DNA of 54,532 nucleotides. Origin: Pseudanabaena biceps PCC 7429. GTDB taxonomy: Bacteria > Cyanobacteriota > Cyanobacteriia > Pseudanabaenales > Pseudanabaenaceae. This document shows, piece after piece, positions 44,826-53,022 of the stretch. Below the pieces are notes generated by a model. That model made no database searches. It saw only the letters and a list, made by a program, of their open reading frames with translations, and had not been told where the DNA came from. The stretch is taken from assembly GCF_000332215.1 (NCBI RefSeq), contig NZ_ALWB01000004.1:1-54532 (forward strand). The letters are read 5' to 3'. A program made the position numbers and the translations under genes. Each line of letters opens with the position of its first letter. The stretch's first letter is position 1.

Positions 44826-44856
44826 AAAAAAGCGCACCCTTTGGGTACGCTTTTTT
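44826..44856 (-). terminator. Terminator of pilT
   Basis: AAAAAAGCG(C)ACC-CTTT-GGGTACGCTTTTTT: hairpin with T run in the minus direction, 67 bases past the pilT stop. Confidence 0.8.
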
Positions 44857-44922
44857 ATGGATTTAAGAGATTCCCAATCATTGGAAACCGCTATATTTTG
44901 AAGTTAACAAAAAGCACCAAAT

Positions 44923-46359
44923 CTACATGCGACCGCGCAGCATTTGTGCCATTTCGTTGGGCTTTGGAGAATTCTCAACGGCAGTTTCTTCCGTAATCCG
45001 ACCATCTTCATACAGTTTATAAAGGGATTGATTCATATTCACCATTCCTTCGTAGGTACATTTAGGAATGATCGCTTCAATCTCATCCACCTCACCACGC
45101 TTGATATAGTCACGTACAGCATCGGTATTGATCATGATTTCATGAACCGCCGCCCGCTTCCCATCCGTAGTGCGAACCAATGACTGGGCAATAACTCCCA
45201 CCAATGACTCTGCAACCTGAATTCGCATTGGGCTCTGTTGCTCTGGTTCGTAGAGATTCAGAATCCGTTCGATGGTTTTTACAGCACTATTCGTGTGCAG
45301 GGTTCCAAATACTAAGTGACCTGTTTGAGCGGCTTTAAGGGCTGTATTTACAGTTTCTTTATCGCGCATTTCCCCAATCAGAATGATGTCGGGATCTTCA
45401 CGTAAAGCTGCCTTTAGCGCATTATCAAACTTGAGAGTATGAATACCTACTTCCCGCTGCTTGATCAGTGCTTTTTTACTTTGATGTACAAATTCGATCG
45501 GATCTTCGATAGAAATTAAATGCTTCTGCATTTCGGTATTGATGAAGTCCACCATCGCCGCCAAAGTAGTAGATTTACCCGACCCCGTTGGTCCCGTTAC
45601 AAGGATTAAACCTTTGTGCGTATAGCAAAGTTCACGGAATACTTCTGGTAAGCCAAGCTGATCGATTGACAAAATCTTTAAGGGAATTAATCGCAATACC
45701 ATCGCTGGTCCTCGCAACGAATCAAAGATATTGATCCGACAGCGAGCAAATTCGTACTGGGTTGCACCATCAAACTCTAAAGTGTCTCGAAATTGCTGGA
45801 TTTGCTTATCATCCATAATTTCGGTCAGCCAAGTGTCAAACGTCTGTTTGTCGGGAACAGGATATTGCTCCTGAGTCACCATTAACCCCCGACTCCGAAA
45901 TCGCACTGGTTCGTTAACTCCAGCATGAATATCCGAACATCCTTGCTCGTGGGCATCTTTGACAATTTGAGCTAGGGTCGGCTGTCCCGAACTGCGCTGC
46001 AAAATCGACGGAACACCTAGTCCTGGCAAATTTGGAGGTGGACCTGGACGAATTGGTGGACGTGGGTTAGGAGGAGGTGGCACACTCGTCACTTGTGTAT
46101 CTGTCGGAATCGCCATCTGGGCTTGACGGGCTGCTGCTGCTGCACGAGCCTGTTGAGCAGCTTGAGCCTGCTGTAGTTGCGCAGGAGTTAGCGCTGCGCG
46201 AGCTTGTTGTGCAGCCTGGGCCTGAGGATTGGGAGGTGCTTGAGGGTTGTTTGGAGGGGCGACACGCTGCTGGGCGGGTGCGGCAGGGTTAGTACGTGGC
46301 TGTGGCACACCGCCGCCAGAAGAAGGGGGCGGTACGGGAGGCATCCCAGATTGCGTCAT
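44923..46359 (-). CDS. pilT: Type IV pilus retraction ATPase PilT-like
   Basis: This 478-residue hexameric ATPase disassembles pilins for twitching motility, phototaxis and DNA uptake. The C-terminal 345 residues are typical PilT: LAQIVKDAHEQGCSDIHAGVNEPVRFRSRG, Walker A GPTGSGKST, Asp box ISIEDPIEFVH, Walker B LREDPDIILIGEMRDKET, His box GTLHTNSAVKTIERIL, and the retraction signature region near ESLVGVIAQSLVRTTDGKR. The first 130 residues are an unusual Pro/Ala/Gln-rich low-complexity extension. It is not next to pilB or pilC, so it may be a PilT2-type paralogue. ATG 46359 follows GAACGAGG-like sequence about 10 bases away. Confidence 0.92.
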   Translation of the reverse strand: MTQSGMPPVPPPSSGGGVPQPRTNPAAPAQQRVAPPNNPQAPPNPQAQAAQQARAALTPAQLQQAQAAQQARAAAAARQAQMAIPTDTQVTSVPPPPNPRPPIRPGPPPNLPGLGVPSILQRSSGQPTLAQIVKDAHEQGCSDIHAGVNEPVRFRSRGLMVTQEQYPVPDKQTFDTWLTEIMDDKQIQQFRDTLEFDGATQYEFARCRINIFDSLRGPAMVLRLIPLKILSIDQLGLPEVFRELCYTHKGLILVTGPTGSGKSTTLAAMVDFINTEMQKHLISIEDPIEFVHQSKKALIKQREVGIHTLKFDNALKAALREDPDIILIGEMRDKETVNTALKAAQTGHLVFGTLHTNSAVKTIERILNLYEPEQQSPMRIQVAESLVGVIAQSLVRTTDGKRAAVHEIMINTDAVRDYIKRGEVDEIEAIIPKCTYEGMVNMNQSLYKLYEDGRITEETAVENSPKPNEMAQMLRGRM

Positions 46360-46472
46360 AGTTGAACCTCGTTCTTAGTCAGTTTCTGCTATTTGACCTA
46401 GAAATAACCAATCCTGTTACTTAATAGGCTAAAAATATATTAGCCCTTGTAAATACTATCCTCAAATAATTA

Positions 46473-47318
46473 ATGAATATTCTCAGTGCACTTCGATCTA
46501 AACCGAGTGCAGATAATCCTAAAGCTTCTAAGCAATCTACCCCCAAGCAAACTAAAGGCATTGAAATTAAGTCTCAACGTGAGTTGGACTATATGCGTGA
46601 ATCATCTCGGATTGTGGCTACAGTCCTCAAGGAAATTTCGGAAATTATTGCCCCTGGTCTGACCACAATGGATCTTGATGCCCATGCTGAGAAGCGCATT
46701 CGCGAGATGGGTGCAGTTCCTAGCTTTAAAGGATATAGCGGCTTTCCTGCTAGCATTTGTTCCAGTATTAATAATGAAGTCGTCCATGGTATACCCAGTG
46801 CGAAAAAAGTAATCAAGCTGGGCGATCTTGTCAAAATTGATACTGGTGCTTTTAAGAATGGCTTTCATGGTGACTCTTGTATCACCATAGCAGTTGGTAA
46901 TGTCAGCGAGAAGGCTGCTAAGTTGATGAGAGTTGCGGAAGAGGCTCTGTATAAGGGGATCGAACAGGTGAAGCCTGGCAATTGTATGCTCGATTTAGCG
47001 GGAGCAATTGAAGATCATGTGAAGGCTAATGGGTTTGCGATCGTTGAAGATTTTACAGGACATGGTGTAGGTCGCAATCTCCATGAAGAACCTTCAGTGT
47101 TCAATTTCCGCACGCACCAGTTGCCTAATGTCCGATTTCGTCCTGGAATGACTTTGGCGATCGAACCAATTTTGAATGCTGGCTCTAAGCGAGTGCGGAT
47201 TTTGGCGGATAAGTGGACGGCAGTGACAGTTGATAACCAACTTTCGGCCCAGTTTGAACATACAGTTTTAGTAACCGAGACTGGTTATGAAATTTTCACC
47301 GATCGCACTAAAGTCTAA
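46473..47318 (+). CDS. map: Methionine aminopeptidase
   Basis: Methionine aminopeptidase removes the initiator Met from nascent proteins. It is type I, 281 residues, with metal ligands D123, D134, H197, E231 and E262 all present ([38 protein letters not shown]). The first 28 residues are a Ser/Lys/Pro-rich extension longer than in Escherichia coli Map; its role is unknown. GAFKNGF replaces the usual V-G-V-x-x-x-G-Y beside the metal site, still compatible. It is divergent from pilT, 113 bases between starts, and followed by a clear terminator. Confidence 0.94.
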   Translation: MNILSALRSKPSADNPKASKQSTPKQTKGIEIKSQRELDYMRESSRIVATVLKEISEIIAPGLTTMDLDAHAEKRIREMGAVPSFKGYSGFPASICSSINNEVVHGIPSAKKVIKLGDLVKIDTGAFKNGFHGDSCITIAVGNVSEKAAKLMRVAEEALYKGIEQVKPGNCMLDLAGAIEDHVKANGFAIVEDFTGHGVGRNLHEEPSVFNFRTHQLPNVRFRPGMTLAIEPILNAGSKRVRILADKWTAVTVDNQLSAQFEHTVLVTETGYEIFTDRTKV

Positions 47319-47371
47319 AATCTAATCGCGGCTAATCGTGGCTGAATCGCGTCCAATCGAGGTTAAAACCA

Positions 47372-47404
47372 ATCAAAAAGCTTTGCGATGCAGAGCTTTT
47401 TGAT
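47372..47404 (+). terminator. Terminator of map
   Basis: Perfect 11-bp stem ATCAAAAAGCT/AGCTTTTTGAT around TTGCGATGCAG, 53 bases past the map stop. Confidence 0.8.
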
Positions 47405-47422
47405 AGAAAACTACGGGAATCT

Positions 47423-48100
47423 ATGCAAAATATCTTTCTAGCTGGGTCTAGTCGTGGTGTTGGTCGAGAAATTGCCAAACTACTGCTAGAAAATGAGCCC
47501 CCACTGGTACGCTTAGTGGCACTACTCCGCAACCCAACCTATGCAGTGGAGTTGGAGGCTTTGGGAGCCAAGGTCATGTTGGGCGATGCCTTAGACAATC
47601 TGACCCTCGAAGCAGCGATGTCGAATTGTGGCGAGATTGATGTAGTCATTACGACTATGGGTGGCTTGCCCAGCGATCGCGGCGAACGTGCCGACTGTGA
47701 AGGCAATAAAAATTTGATTGACCTTGCGGTTAAGCGAGGAGTCAAAAAGTTTATTTTGGTTTCATCGATCGGCAGCGGCAATAGTGTGGTGGCGATCGCA
47801 CCACAGGTTTTACAAGCGTTAGGGGCAATTCTCAAGGAAAAAGAAAAGGCAGAACAACATCTAGTTAACAGTGGATTAACCTATACGATTATTCGTCCTG
47901 GGGGACTGAAATCAGAAGCGGCAACGGGGAATGCGGTACTTACGGAAGATCCGACAATTTCAGGTATTATTCATCGTGCTGATGTCGCCCGCCTAGTTTG
48001 TGATTGCTTGAATTCTGACAGGGCAAATAATAAAGTTTTCTCAGCGATCGATCGCCATATGCTCTTTAAGCCAGTAAAGTTTGAAATATTCGATCTGTAA
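47423..48100 (+). CDS. NAD(P)-binding atypical short-chain dehydrogenase (NmrA-like)
   Basis: This 225-residue Rossmann protein has the glycine motif LAGSSRGVGREIAKLL at residues 6-21, the conserved Asp at the end of the third strand (VMLGDAL), VITTMGGLPSD, a KKFILVSSIG strand that lacks the YxxxK catalytic pair, and a C-terminal YTIIRPGGLKSEAATG segment. It belongs with NAD(P)H-binding, NmrA-like or atypical-5 SDR proteins, whose relatives in cyanobacteria include Ycf39. The substrate is unknown; it may act as a redox-sensing or assembly factor. It is monocistronic, with its start 105 bases after map. Confidence 0.8.
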   Translation: MQNIFLAGSSRGVGREIAKLLLENEPPLVRLVALLRNPTYAVELEALGAKVMLGDALDNLTLEAAMSNCGEIDVVITTMGGLPSDRGERADCEGNKNLIDLAVKRGVKKFILVSSIGSGNSVVAIAPQVLQALGAILKEKEKAEQHLVNSGLTYTIIRPGGLKSEAATGNAVLTEDPTISGIIHRADVARLVCDCLNSDRANNKVFSAIDRHMLFKPVKFEIFDL

Positions 48101-48289
48101 TTTCAATCTGTAATTTCAATCTGTATAGCTATAGTCAGTAATGTTAGAACAAAAATCAAACCCAATAGATAGTTGCGGCGCTTTGCGCCGCAACTATCTA
48201 TTGGGTTTGATGTCCTGACTTAAGTGAATATAGCTATAATTTCAATCTGTAATTTCAATCTGTAATTCCAATCTGTAATTCCAATCTGT
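48093..48289. repeat. 13-bp tandem array interrupted by a family E element
   Basis: Units of AATTTCAATCTGT occur twice before 48123 and four times after 48238. The interruption (48124-48238) is a complete family E element with hairpin at 48155-48211 and the palindrome TATAGCTATA at both ends. The array lies between the SDR and LysM genes. Confidence 0.85.
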
Positions 48290-48298
48290 GATGAGGTT

Positions 48299-49459
48299 AT
48301 GCAGGAATATATTGTTAAAGCTGGGGATACTCTATCGGCGATCGCCAAACGCTTTTTAGGTGTCAATGGTGATTGGCGAGAAATTGCTCGCATCAATAAC
48401 ATTACCAATCCTGCAAGTTTGCAAATAGGGCAGCGATTGACGATCCCCACCACCTCAAGCCCTCCAATTACCCAAAGTCCTGAAGTTGCCATGGTCAGGA
48501 ATACTCTACAGGCAGTCTATCCACCCAATAAAATTGCTATTTCTTTTACGACCGTTGGCAGTGATGTAATTGCCAAATTGCTAAATACGGGGCAACAAGA
48601 AGTTTTTGCTAAAACAAAAGATTTGGGGCTTTACCGCTTAGGGATCTTTAAACTGCGTGACTTTATTACCTACGGCTCTGGCTTACTCCAACAAGTACAG
48701 ATGAGTCCATCGGAAATTAATGTCATGTTGGTCACTGCCGCTAATGAGGGCAGTCTTGATGCGATTAATACTTGGGACAATCAATACTTGAGCTTTGGCA
48801 TATTTCAATGGACATTGGGAGCGGCTGGGCAACAGGGAGAACTACCTGCTTTTTTGAGCAATTTAAAAAGGCGCTATCCTTCCGAATTTCAATATTACTT
48901 TGGGCAGTTTGGAGTTGATACTGGCTCTTTAGACGGTAATACAGGTTGGCTCTCTCTCAATGGGACGCGTTTGGTAACTGAATCCGACAAAAATTTGATG
49001 CGACAACCAATTTGGGCTTTACGATTTGCGATCGCGGGTATGGATGCTCTCGTGCAATCAGTACAGGTAGTCCACGCTATTTCCAGACTCGATCGCTTTT
49101 ATTTTACGCCTACCCAAACCTTGCAGGGATTTTCGCTATCCCAACTTTTAAGCTCAGAGTTTGGTGTTGCCCTTCTCCTCGATCATCATGTCAATCGCCC
49201 CAGTCATGTCATTCCCTGCGTTGCTGATGCGCTTTCGCGATCGGGGCTAACGCCCGCTCAAGTGGCTCAAGGCTCAGCCGATAACGAGGCGCTCATCATT
49301 CAGAATTATTTAACCCTACGCGAAACCTTTGGTGGTGCAAATGCCATGACTAAATCTCGTGAAAGGGCTGAACTAATCAGAAAAGAGATTACTACGGGTA
49401 ATTTGTCCACCCAAAGGTTTTCCTTCCGCTCAAACCGCCAAGCAAGATCCTCCGCTTAG
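48299..49459 (+). CDS. LysM protein with lysozyme-like domain
   Basis: This 386-residue protein has an N-terminal LysM domain (YIVKAGDTLSAIAKRFLG to IGQRLTIP, residues 4-50) that binds peptidoglycan or related polysaccharide. A domain of about 290 residues follows in which VTAANEGSLDAINTWDNQYLSFGIFQWT looks like the catalytic Glu and SFG-FQ motif of lysozyme-like muramidases and transglycosylases. No signal peptide is visible, so it may leave the cell by lysis or a contractile or phage-derived device, or act inside. The Ser/Arg-rich C-terminus lacks a domain. Start ATG 48299 is nine bases beyond the tandem array, with GAGG only five bases before it. Confidence 0.7.
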   Translation: MQEYIVKAGDTLSAIAKRFLGVNGDWREIARINNITNPASLQIGQRLTIPTTSSPPITQSPEVAMVRNTLQAVYPPNKIAISFTTVGSDVIAKLLNTGQQEVFAKTKDLGLYRLGIFKLRDFITYGSGLLQQVQMSPSEINVMLVTAANEGSLDAINTWDNQYLSFGIFQWTLGAAGQQGELPAFLSNLKRRYPSEFQYYFGQFGVDTGSLDGNTGWLSLNGTRLVTESDKNLMRQPIWALRFAIAGMDALVQSVQVVHAISRLDRFYFTPTQTLQGFSLSQLLSSEFGVALLLDHHVNRPSHVIPCVADALSRSGLTPAQVAQGSADNEALIIQNYLTLRETFGGANAMTKSRERAELIRKEITTGNLSTQRFSFRSNRQARSSA

Positions 49460-49498
49460 CTTTTTGCCGCTTGATGCATTGCCTTGCCAGGTACCTGT

Positions 49499-49543
49499 GG
49501 CTTCGGCTTCGCTCAGCCAACTTTAGTTGAGCGGAGTCGAAGC
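49499..49543. repeat. Family F palindrome (copy 2)
   Basis: GGCTTCGGCTTCGCTCAGCC and its imperfect inverse GAGCGGAGTCGAAGCT around AACTTTAGTT, related to 7366-7423. Confidence 0.7.
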
Positions 49544-49640
49544 TAGATAACTTGGTGGGACATTTTTTATCTGCAAGAGCCAAAATACACTTAACGGCAA
49601 CTTTAGCGACAACTTGAGATCTCAAAAACTCTCAAAGATA

Positions 49641-50381
49641 TCAAGGTCTTATCTCAAACTGACTAGGTACTCTGCGCTCAGGAATAGAAAATTGCCCTGC
49701 TGTCTGGGGCAATATTTGCCCTCCCACAGCCTTAGGATACTTTGAGTCAAGTAGGCGTGAATCTCGGTCTTCCCATCGGCTCCGAATAGGACTTAGCTCT
49801 AATGGTGTCGATAATAGTGACAAACTACTCGCGTTATTTGCCAGAGGGCGATCAAAATTAGAATCGTAAGCGCGACTACTGATATAAACCTTTTGTCGCA
49901 ACGCCGCAATTCTTAAAGCAATCCGCTCGTCAGCATCAGCGGAAACCATTAAAGGATCGCGCATTGAGTTATAAACGCGATCTACTCTTGTATATAGGCG
50001 TTTGCGATCGCTAACATTTGCCTTAGCGACATAAGCGGGTCTTCTTAAGTCACCGATCTCTTGCTTTACTTTTGCTTTCACCGTAGCGATCGCTTCTTCC
50101 TCATCAAGCAAGAATGAAGTTTTAGCATCGCTTGAACTTTGAGGAGAGGATTTTGTTGAATCACTTGGCTTAGATGCGGGGCTAACCTTTGGCAGTTTTA
50201 TGCCCGCAGGCGAAGGATTGACCCCCTCTAAGGCTTGCTTACCAAATTTGTATGACACTAATCCGGCTACTGTACCTACGACTATCATGGCAAATAGCAA
50301 TAGTAGACTGTAACTTAGTCTAAATTTCTTAGGTGACTTTTTTTTCTTGCGTAAGCGTTTTTCGGGTTGGGGTGTTGCCAT
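49641..50381 (-). CDS. Single-span membrane-anchored protein, unknown
   Basis: This 246-residue protein has a strongly basic N-terminus (RLRKKKKSPKKF), one membrane helix (LSYSLLLLFAMIVVGTVAGLVSY, about 22-44), a Ser/Pro/Lys-rich linker (55-95) and a helical extracytoplasmic part (95-170) with a disordered tail. The topology is N-in, C-out. No family recognised. GTG 50384 lies one codon upstream; ATG 50381 is preferred. It is convergent with the LysM gene. Confidence 0.65.
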   Translation of the reverse strand: MATPQPEKRLRKKKKSPKKFRLSYSLLLLFAMIVVGTVAGLVSYKFGKQALEGVNPSPAGIKLPKVSPASKPSDSTKSSPQSSSDAKTSFLLDEEEAIATVKAKVKQEIGDLRRPAYVAKANVSDRKRLYTRVDRVYNSMRDPLMVSADADERIALRIAALRQKVYISSRAYDSNFDRPLANNASSLSLLSTPLELSPIRSRWEDRDSRLLDSKYPKAVGGQILPQTAGQFSIPERRVPSQFEIRP

Positions 50382-50473
50382 CACAAACTTTTTTAGCTAA
50401 TAATTGCTATCAGGCAACCTGCAAGGTGCTTCCTTGATAGCATATAATACTTACGGCTATAATCACAATATAC

Positions 50474-50545
50474 CCAAGGTTGGCTGACTGGTAAAGCAAA
50501 CGACTCATAATCGTTGATATGTCGGTTCGATTCCGACACCTTGGA
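50474..50545 (+). tRNA. tRNA with CAU anticodon (elongator Met or Ile2)
   Basis: A 72-nt cloverleaf: acceptor CCAAGGT/ACCTTGG, a D stem of only three good pairs (GCT/AGC, then a G-A mismatch), anticodon arm AACGA-CTCATAA-TCGTT, T arm GTCGG-TTCGATT-CCGAC, discriminator A. The C1-G72 pair and anticodon stem do not fit an initiator. Met versus lysidine-modified Ile cannot be settled by eye. Confidence 0.88.
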
Positions 50546-50602
50546 TAACTAAAACAGCTCAATATCGTAACGCACCTAAGCGGGTAGCCTACATTTATAT
50601 AA

Positions 50603-50774
50603 CCAAAGATAAGTAGCGGCGCGAAGCGCCGCCACTCATCTTTGGGATTTTGATTTCTAGCTAGGCGCAATTAAATATAAAACCCCAAAACCTGTAGCGC
50701 ACGCGCAGCGTGCGCTACAGGTTTTGGGGTTTTATATTTAATTGCGCCTAGCTACTTATCTCTTGTGTTGCTAT
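50603..50774. repeat. Family B element (copy 4) interrupted by a 97-nt perfect palindrome with family A ends
   Basis: The B hairpin at 50603-50645 and the B right end TATCTCTTGTGTTGCTATA are separated by 50658-50754, two identical inverted 47-nt arms (TAGCTAGGCGCAATTAAATA and on) around GCA, with TAGCGCACGC as inner core. Confidence 0.9.
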
Positions 50775-50921
50775 AGAAGAAAGAATCGGACAAGTGTTAA
50801 CTTCCTTGCTTTTAAGCAAAGTAGCTGATTACAAAACTTTTCAGCATTGTTACGCTATTGGTTAAGTCGCGAGACATCTCTGTAATGGCAAAAGGTAATG
50901 GCAAAAGTATGAGGTTAAGAG
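50775..50921. other. Promoter region of the secreted protein
   Basis: Short non-coding stretch with no repeat. AGGTAATGG and AGGTTAAGAG lie just before the ATG at 50922. Confidence 0.4.
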
Positions 50922-51422
50922 ATGCGTTCAATTCAATCTTTTTTTTCAGCTATTTTTAAACAGTCTTTAACATCTGCACTGATAGGTTTGTCTTTGATCC
51001 TTGGTGCTGGAGTAAGTGGTGGGAATGCTTCATCAGAAAATTTAACGATTGGATCAACGAGTGAGTTGGTCAATGATAAAACCTGTGATGGTACGGGGGG
51101 GATTTTGGCATATGCGGAGACAAAAGATTATGCTCTCTACATCTGTTCCGATCCTAAGGATATTTCCCAACCCCGTTATTATCGTAGCGTGAATAAAAAT
51201 GGTACGCCTGGAGTGAAACTCAATGCGAGGACTTACAATCCCAATCAAGGTAGCTATTTTGAATTTCGCAACGGCGATTATGTATATCTACTCCAGATTC
51301 CTTCTGAAAATATTAAAAATCCCCAACTGGTAGTTGAGTTTCCTGATGGTTCGGGATATGAGCAAAAAATATCGCGGTTTTTAATGAATGGTGAAGCGCG
51401 ATCGCCTATATCCAATAAATGA
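50922..51422 (+). CDS. Secreted small protein, unknown
   Basis: This 166-residue protein has a classical signal peptide (SIFKQSLT-like basic start, hydrophobic ALIGLSLILGAGV, cleavage near GNASS), leaving a beta-rich domain of about 130 residues with two Cys (C59 in NDKTCDGTG, C80 in YICSDP) that could form a disulfide. KDYALYICSDPKDISQPRYYRS suggests a small exported beta-barrel of the kind often found in cyanobacterial genomes. No domain name can be given. It lies downstream of the CAU tRNA and palindromes and upstream of a terminator. Confidence 0.7.
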   Translation: MRSIQSFFSAIFKQSLTSALIGLSLILGAGVSGGNASSENLTIGSTSELVNDKTCDGTGGILAYAETKDYALYICSDPKDISQPRYYRSVNKNGTPGVKLNARTYNPNQGSYFEFRNGDYVYLLQIPSENIKNPQLVVEFPDGSGYEQKISRFLMNGEARSPISNK

Positions 51423-51452
51423 AAACAAATAAAAACAAATAAAAAAGTAAAT

Positions 51453-51482
51453 AAAAAGGCGGTGCAATGGGCTGCCTTTTTT
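51453..51482 (+). terminator. Terminator after the secreted-protein gene
   Basis: AAAAAGGCGG-TGCAAT-GGGCTGCCTTTTTT, imperfect stem with a T run, 31 bases past the stop codon. Confidence 0.7.
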
Positions 51483-51511
51483 GCTAAATATGCTAGTATG
51501 TATACCCTGTC

Positions 51512-51584
51512 GGGGAATTAGCTCAGTTGGTAGAGTGCTGCGATCGCACCGCAGAGGTCAGGGGTTCGAGCCTCCTATTCTCCA
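51512..51584 (+). tRNA. tRNA-Ala (CGC)
   Basis: A 73-nt cloverleaf: GGGGAAT/ATTCTCC with the alanine identity pair G3-U70, anticodon stem CTGCG/CGCAG around loop ATCGCAC (anticodon CGC), T loop TTCGAGC, discriminator A. The HIP1-like GCGATCGC falls across the anticodon arm. Confidence 0.95.
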
Positions 51585-51813
51585 TTTTTCTTAATAGCAA
51601 GGGTAATCCTATGGCTATTTTTCCTAAACTTCCGCCAAAAGAAATTTTCACATTGCTTGCTAGTAATAAAAATTTATACTTTGCAAGACGGCGATTATGC
51701 TGAAGCAATAATATAGTGTCACTTTCCCGATTATTTCTAGTAATATTTTAGGCCAAAACACAAAGTAGAGGCTACAGATGGTATAAAAGAAGAGAAGCAA
51801 AAGAGGAGGCAAA
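51585..51813. pseudogene. Gene remnants between tRNA-Ala and the IS630 fragment
   Basis: A 30-codon frame (51611-51703; MAIFPKLPPKEIFTLLASNK) overlaps another frame reading LQDGDYAEAII and stop, of the sort seen near the C-terminus of Uma2-type proteins. Neither is a whole gene. The last 60 bases carry AGGAGG in front of the transposase fragment. Confidence 0.35.
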
Positions 51814-52293
51814 ATGGCAGGAGTATATAAGCTAGAGATCAGCGAAAGTGAAGAAGAGCTAAAAGAGATGCTAGGAAAACAAAAAACAGCATCAGATAAA
51901 GAAAGGGTACAGGTATTGTATTTGCTGAAAAGTAAGCAAGCAGGGACAGTCCAAATCGCCGCTCAACTAGTCGGTAGAAATCGAGTAACAGTGCAAGAGT
52001 GGTTGAAAGAATACAGGAAGGGAGGAATTAGCGGCTTACTAAGGCACAAGCCGAGAGTAGGGAGAAAGTCAAAAATCCCAGACTGGGCCCAAAAAGCATT
52101 AGACAAGGAATTGCAAAAGGAGCAGGGATTTAATAGCTACGGAGAGATACGAGAATGGTTACAAGAAAAACTGGAAATCGAAATCTCATATAAAAATGTG
52201 CATGACTTGGTGCATTCCCGCATGAAGGCAAAACTGAAAGTCGCACGCCCTTATAGCGCCAGCCACAACCAAGAGCAAGAGAGTGTAAAGTGA
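51814..52293 (+). CDS. IS630-type transposase, N-terminal HTH part only
   Basis: This 159-residue protein carries two helix-turn-helix units typical of IS630/Tc1 elements: QIAAQLVGRNRVTVQEWLKEYRKGGISGLLRHKPRVGRKSKIP and the second winged part SYGEIREWLQEKLEIEISYKNVHDLVHSRMKAKLKVARP. The DDE domain that should follow is missing; the frame stops 15 codons after KVARP at SVK. A programmed frameshift to a second frame was considered, but no DDE-like sequence follows in any frame. The ribosome-binding site AGGAGG is strong. It may be transcribed but cannot transpose. Confidence 0.85.
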   Translation: MAGVYKLEISESEEELKEMLGKQKTASDKERVQVLYLLKSKQAGTVQIAAQLVGRNRVTVQEWLKEYRKGGISGLLRHKPRVGRKSKIPDWAQKALDKELQKEQGFNSYGEIREWLQEKLEIEISYKNVHDLVHSRMKAKLKVARPYSASHNQEQESVK

Positions 52294-52319
52294 GATGTGT
52301 AAAGTCTGGGATATATGTA

Positions 52320-52623
52320 GAGAGATAATCAAGACACCCAATTACTAACACTAAAACTGATAAATATATGCAAAGAATTGCTAGATGAATTGCTGCAAGA
52401 ATGCAAAACACCACCCGACCTATTCGGAGAAGGAGGAATCCTAAAACAACTAACCACCGCGTTGGTGGAACGAGCATTGGAAGCAGAATTATCCACCCAT
52501 CTAGGGTACAAGAAGCATGAATCCAGACCAGAAGGACAAAGCAACAGTCGTAACGGCTATAGCCAGAAAAAAGTCCAATGTGACTTTGGTGTAGCTGAAA
52601 TTGCAGTAAGTAGCCAAGCATAA
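52320..52623 (+). pseudogene. IS256/Mutator-type transposase N-terminal fragment
   Basis: From 52320 (no ATG; a TAG stands immediately before) the frame reads LLDELLQEC, KTPPDLFGEGGILKQLT, ALVERALEAELSTHLGYKKHE and NSRNGYSQKKVQCDFGVAEIAVS, the invariant N-terminal part of IS256-family transposases. It is cut after about 95 codons where a family A element begins (52607). The DDE part is absent. Confidence 0.85.
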
Positions 52624-52738
52624 GTAAACTTAAAACCTAGACGAGCGTACCGCCCGCGTAGCGGGCGGTACGCTCTCTGGTTTTGGTTTTTAATTATGCC
52701 GAACTACTTAATGTTAGGACAAAAATCAAACCCAATAA
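52607..52738. repeat. Family A element (copy 12) joined to half of a family E element
   Basis: A complete family A element (52607-52710) sits in the IS256 remnant. It is followed directly by AATGTTAGGACAAAAATCAA and ACCCAATA (52711-52738), the left half of a family E element, which is broken at the start of the toxin pseudogene. Confidence 0.85.
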
Positions 52739-52739
52739 G

Positions 52740-53012
52740 GTTACTTTTAAAAACGTAAAACTGTGTAAGTTTTGCGAATCAAAGTCAAGTTCCCAAAAAC
52801 TACGCGCCCGATTAGCTGACCTCATTGCAGCCTAATCTGTGCGGTATCTAGTTTATGGAAAGCCTCATTCTTTAAAAGGCGATCGCTTAGGTCAGTTTGC
52901 TGTATTTCTAGAAGGTGCTGAACGGCTTGTATTTGAACCAAGCAATGCTCAAATTCTATATAAGGAAGATGGCAGTATTGACTGGGTAAAAGTAACTGAA
53001 GTCTGCAAATAA
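52740..53012 (+). pseudogene. HigB/RelE-like toxin gene, interrupted by a stop and truncated at its end
   Basis: One frame reads VTFKNVKLCKFCESKSSSQ, KLRARLADLIAA, stop TAA at 52833, then SVRYLVYGKPHSLKGDRLGQ, FAVFLEGAERLVFEPSNAQ and KEDGSIDWVKVTEVCK. LKGDRLGQFAV, RLVFEPSN and DGSIDWVKVTEV are hallmarks of the HigB-like killer-protein family that pairs with HigA/ImmA antitoxins. The in-frame TAA splits the gene, its start codon is lost at the family E break, and the normal end (about 10 residues) is missing because the sequence runs directly into the next gene. So the toxin is dead. Confidence 0.8.
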
Positions 53013-53022
53013 GCCTGAGATT

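Larger units (their letters stand above)
51780..52623 (+). mobile_element. Insertion-sequence debris: IS630 fragment then IS256 fragment
   Basis: Two unrelated transposase N-termini lie head to tail within 850 bases, the second cut by a family A element. Neither retains a DDE catalytic domain. I could not find paired terminal inverted repeats for either. Confidence 0.8.

Noticed and set aside
44748-44996. 82-codon frame starting in a family A repeat
   Set aside because: Starts in the repeat right end, crosses the pilT terminator and runs antisense into the pilT gene.
51814-52293. Active IS630 element with programmed frameshift
   Set aside because: No DDE domain follows in any frame; an unrelated IS256 fragment begins about 30 bases later.
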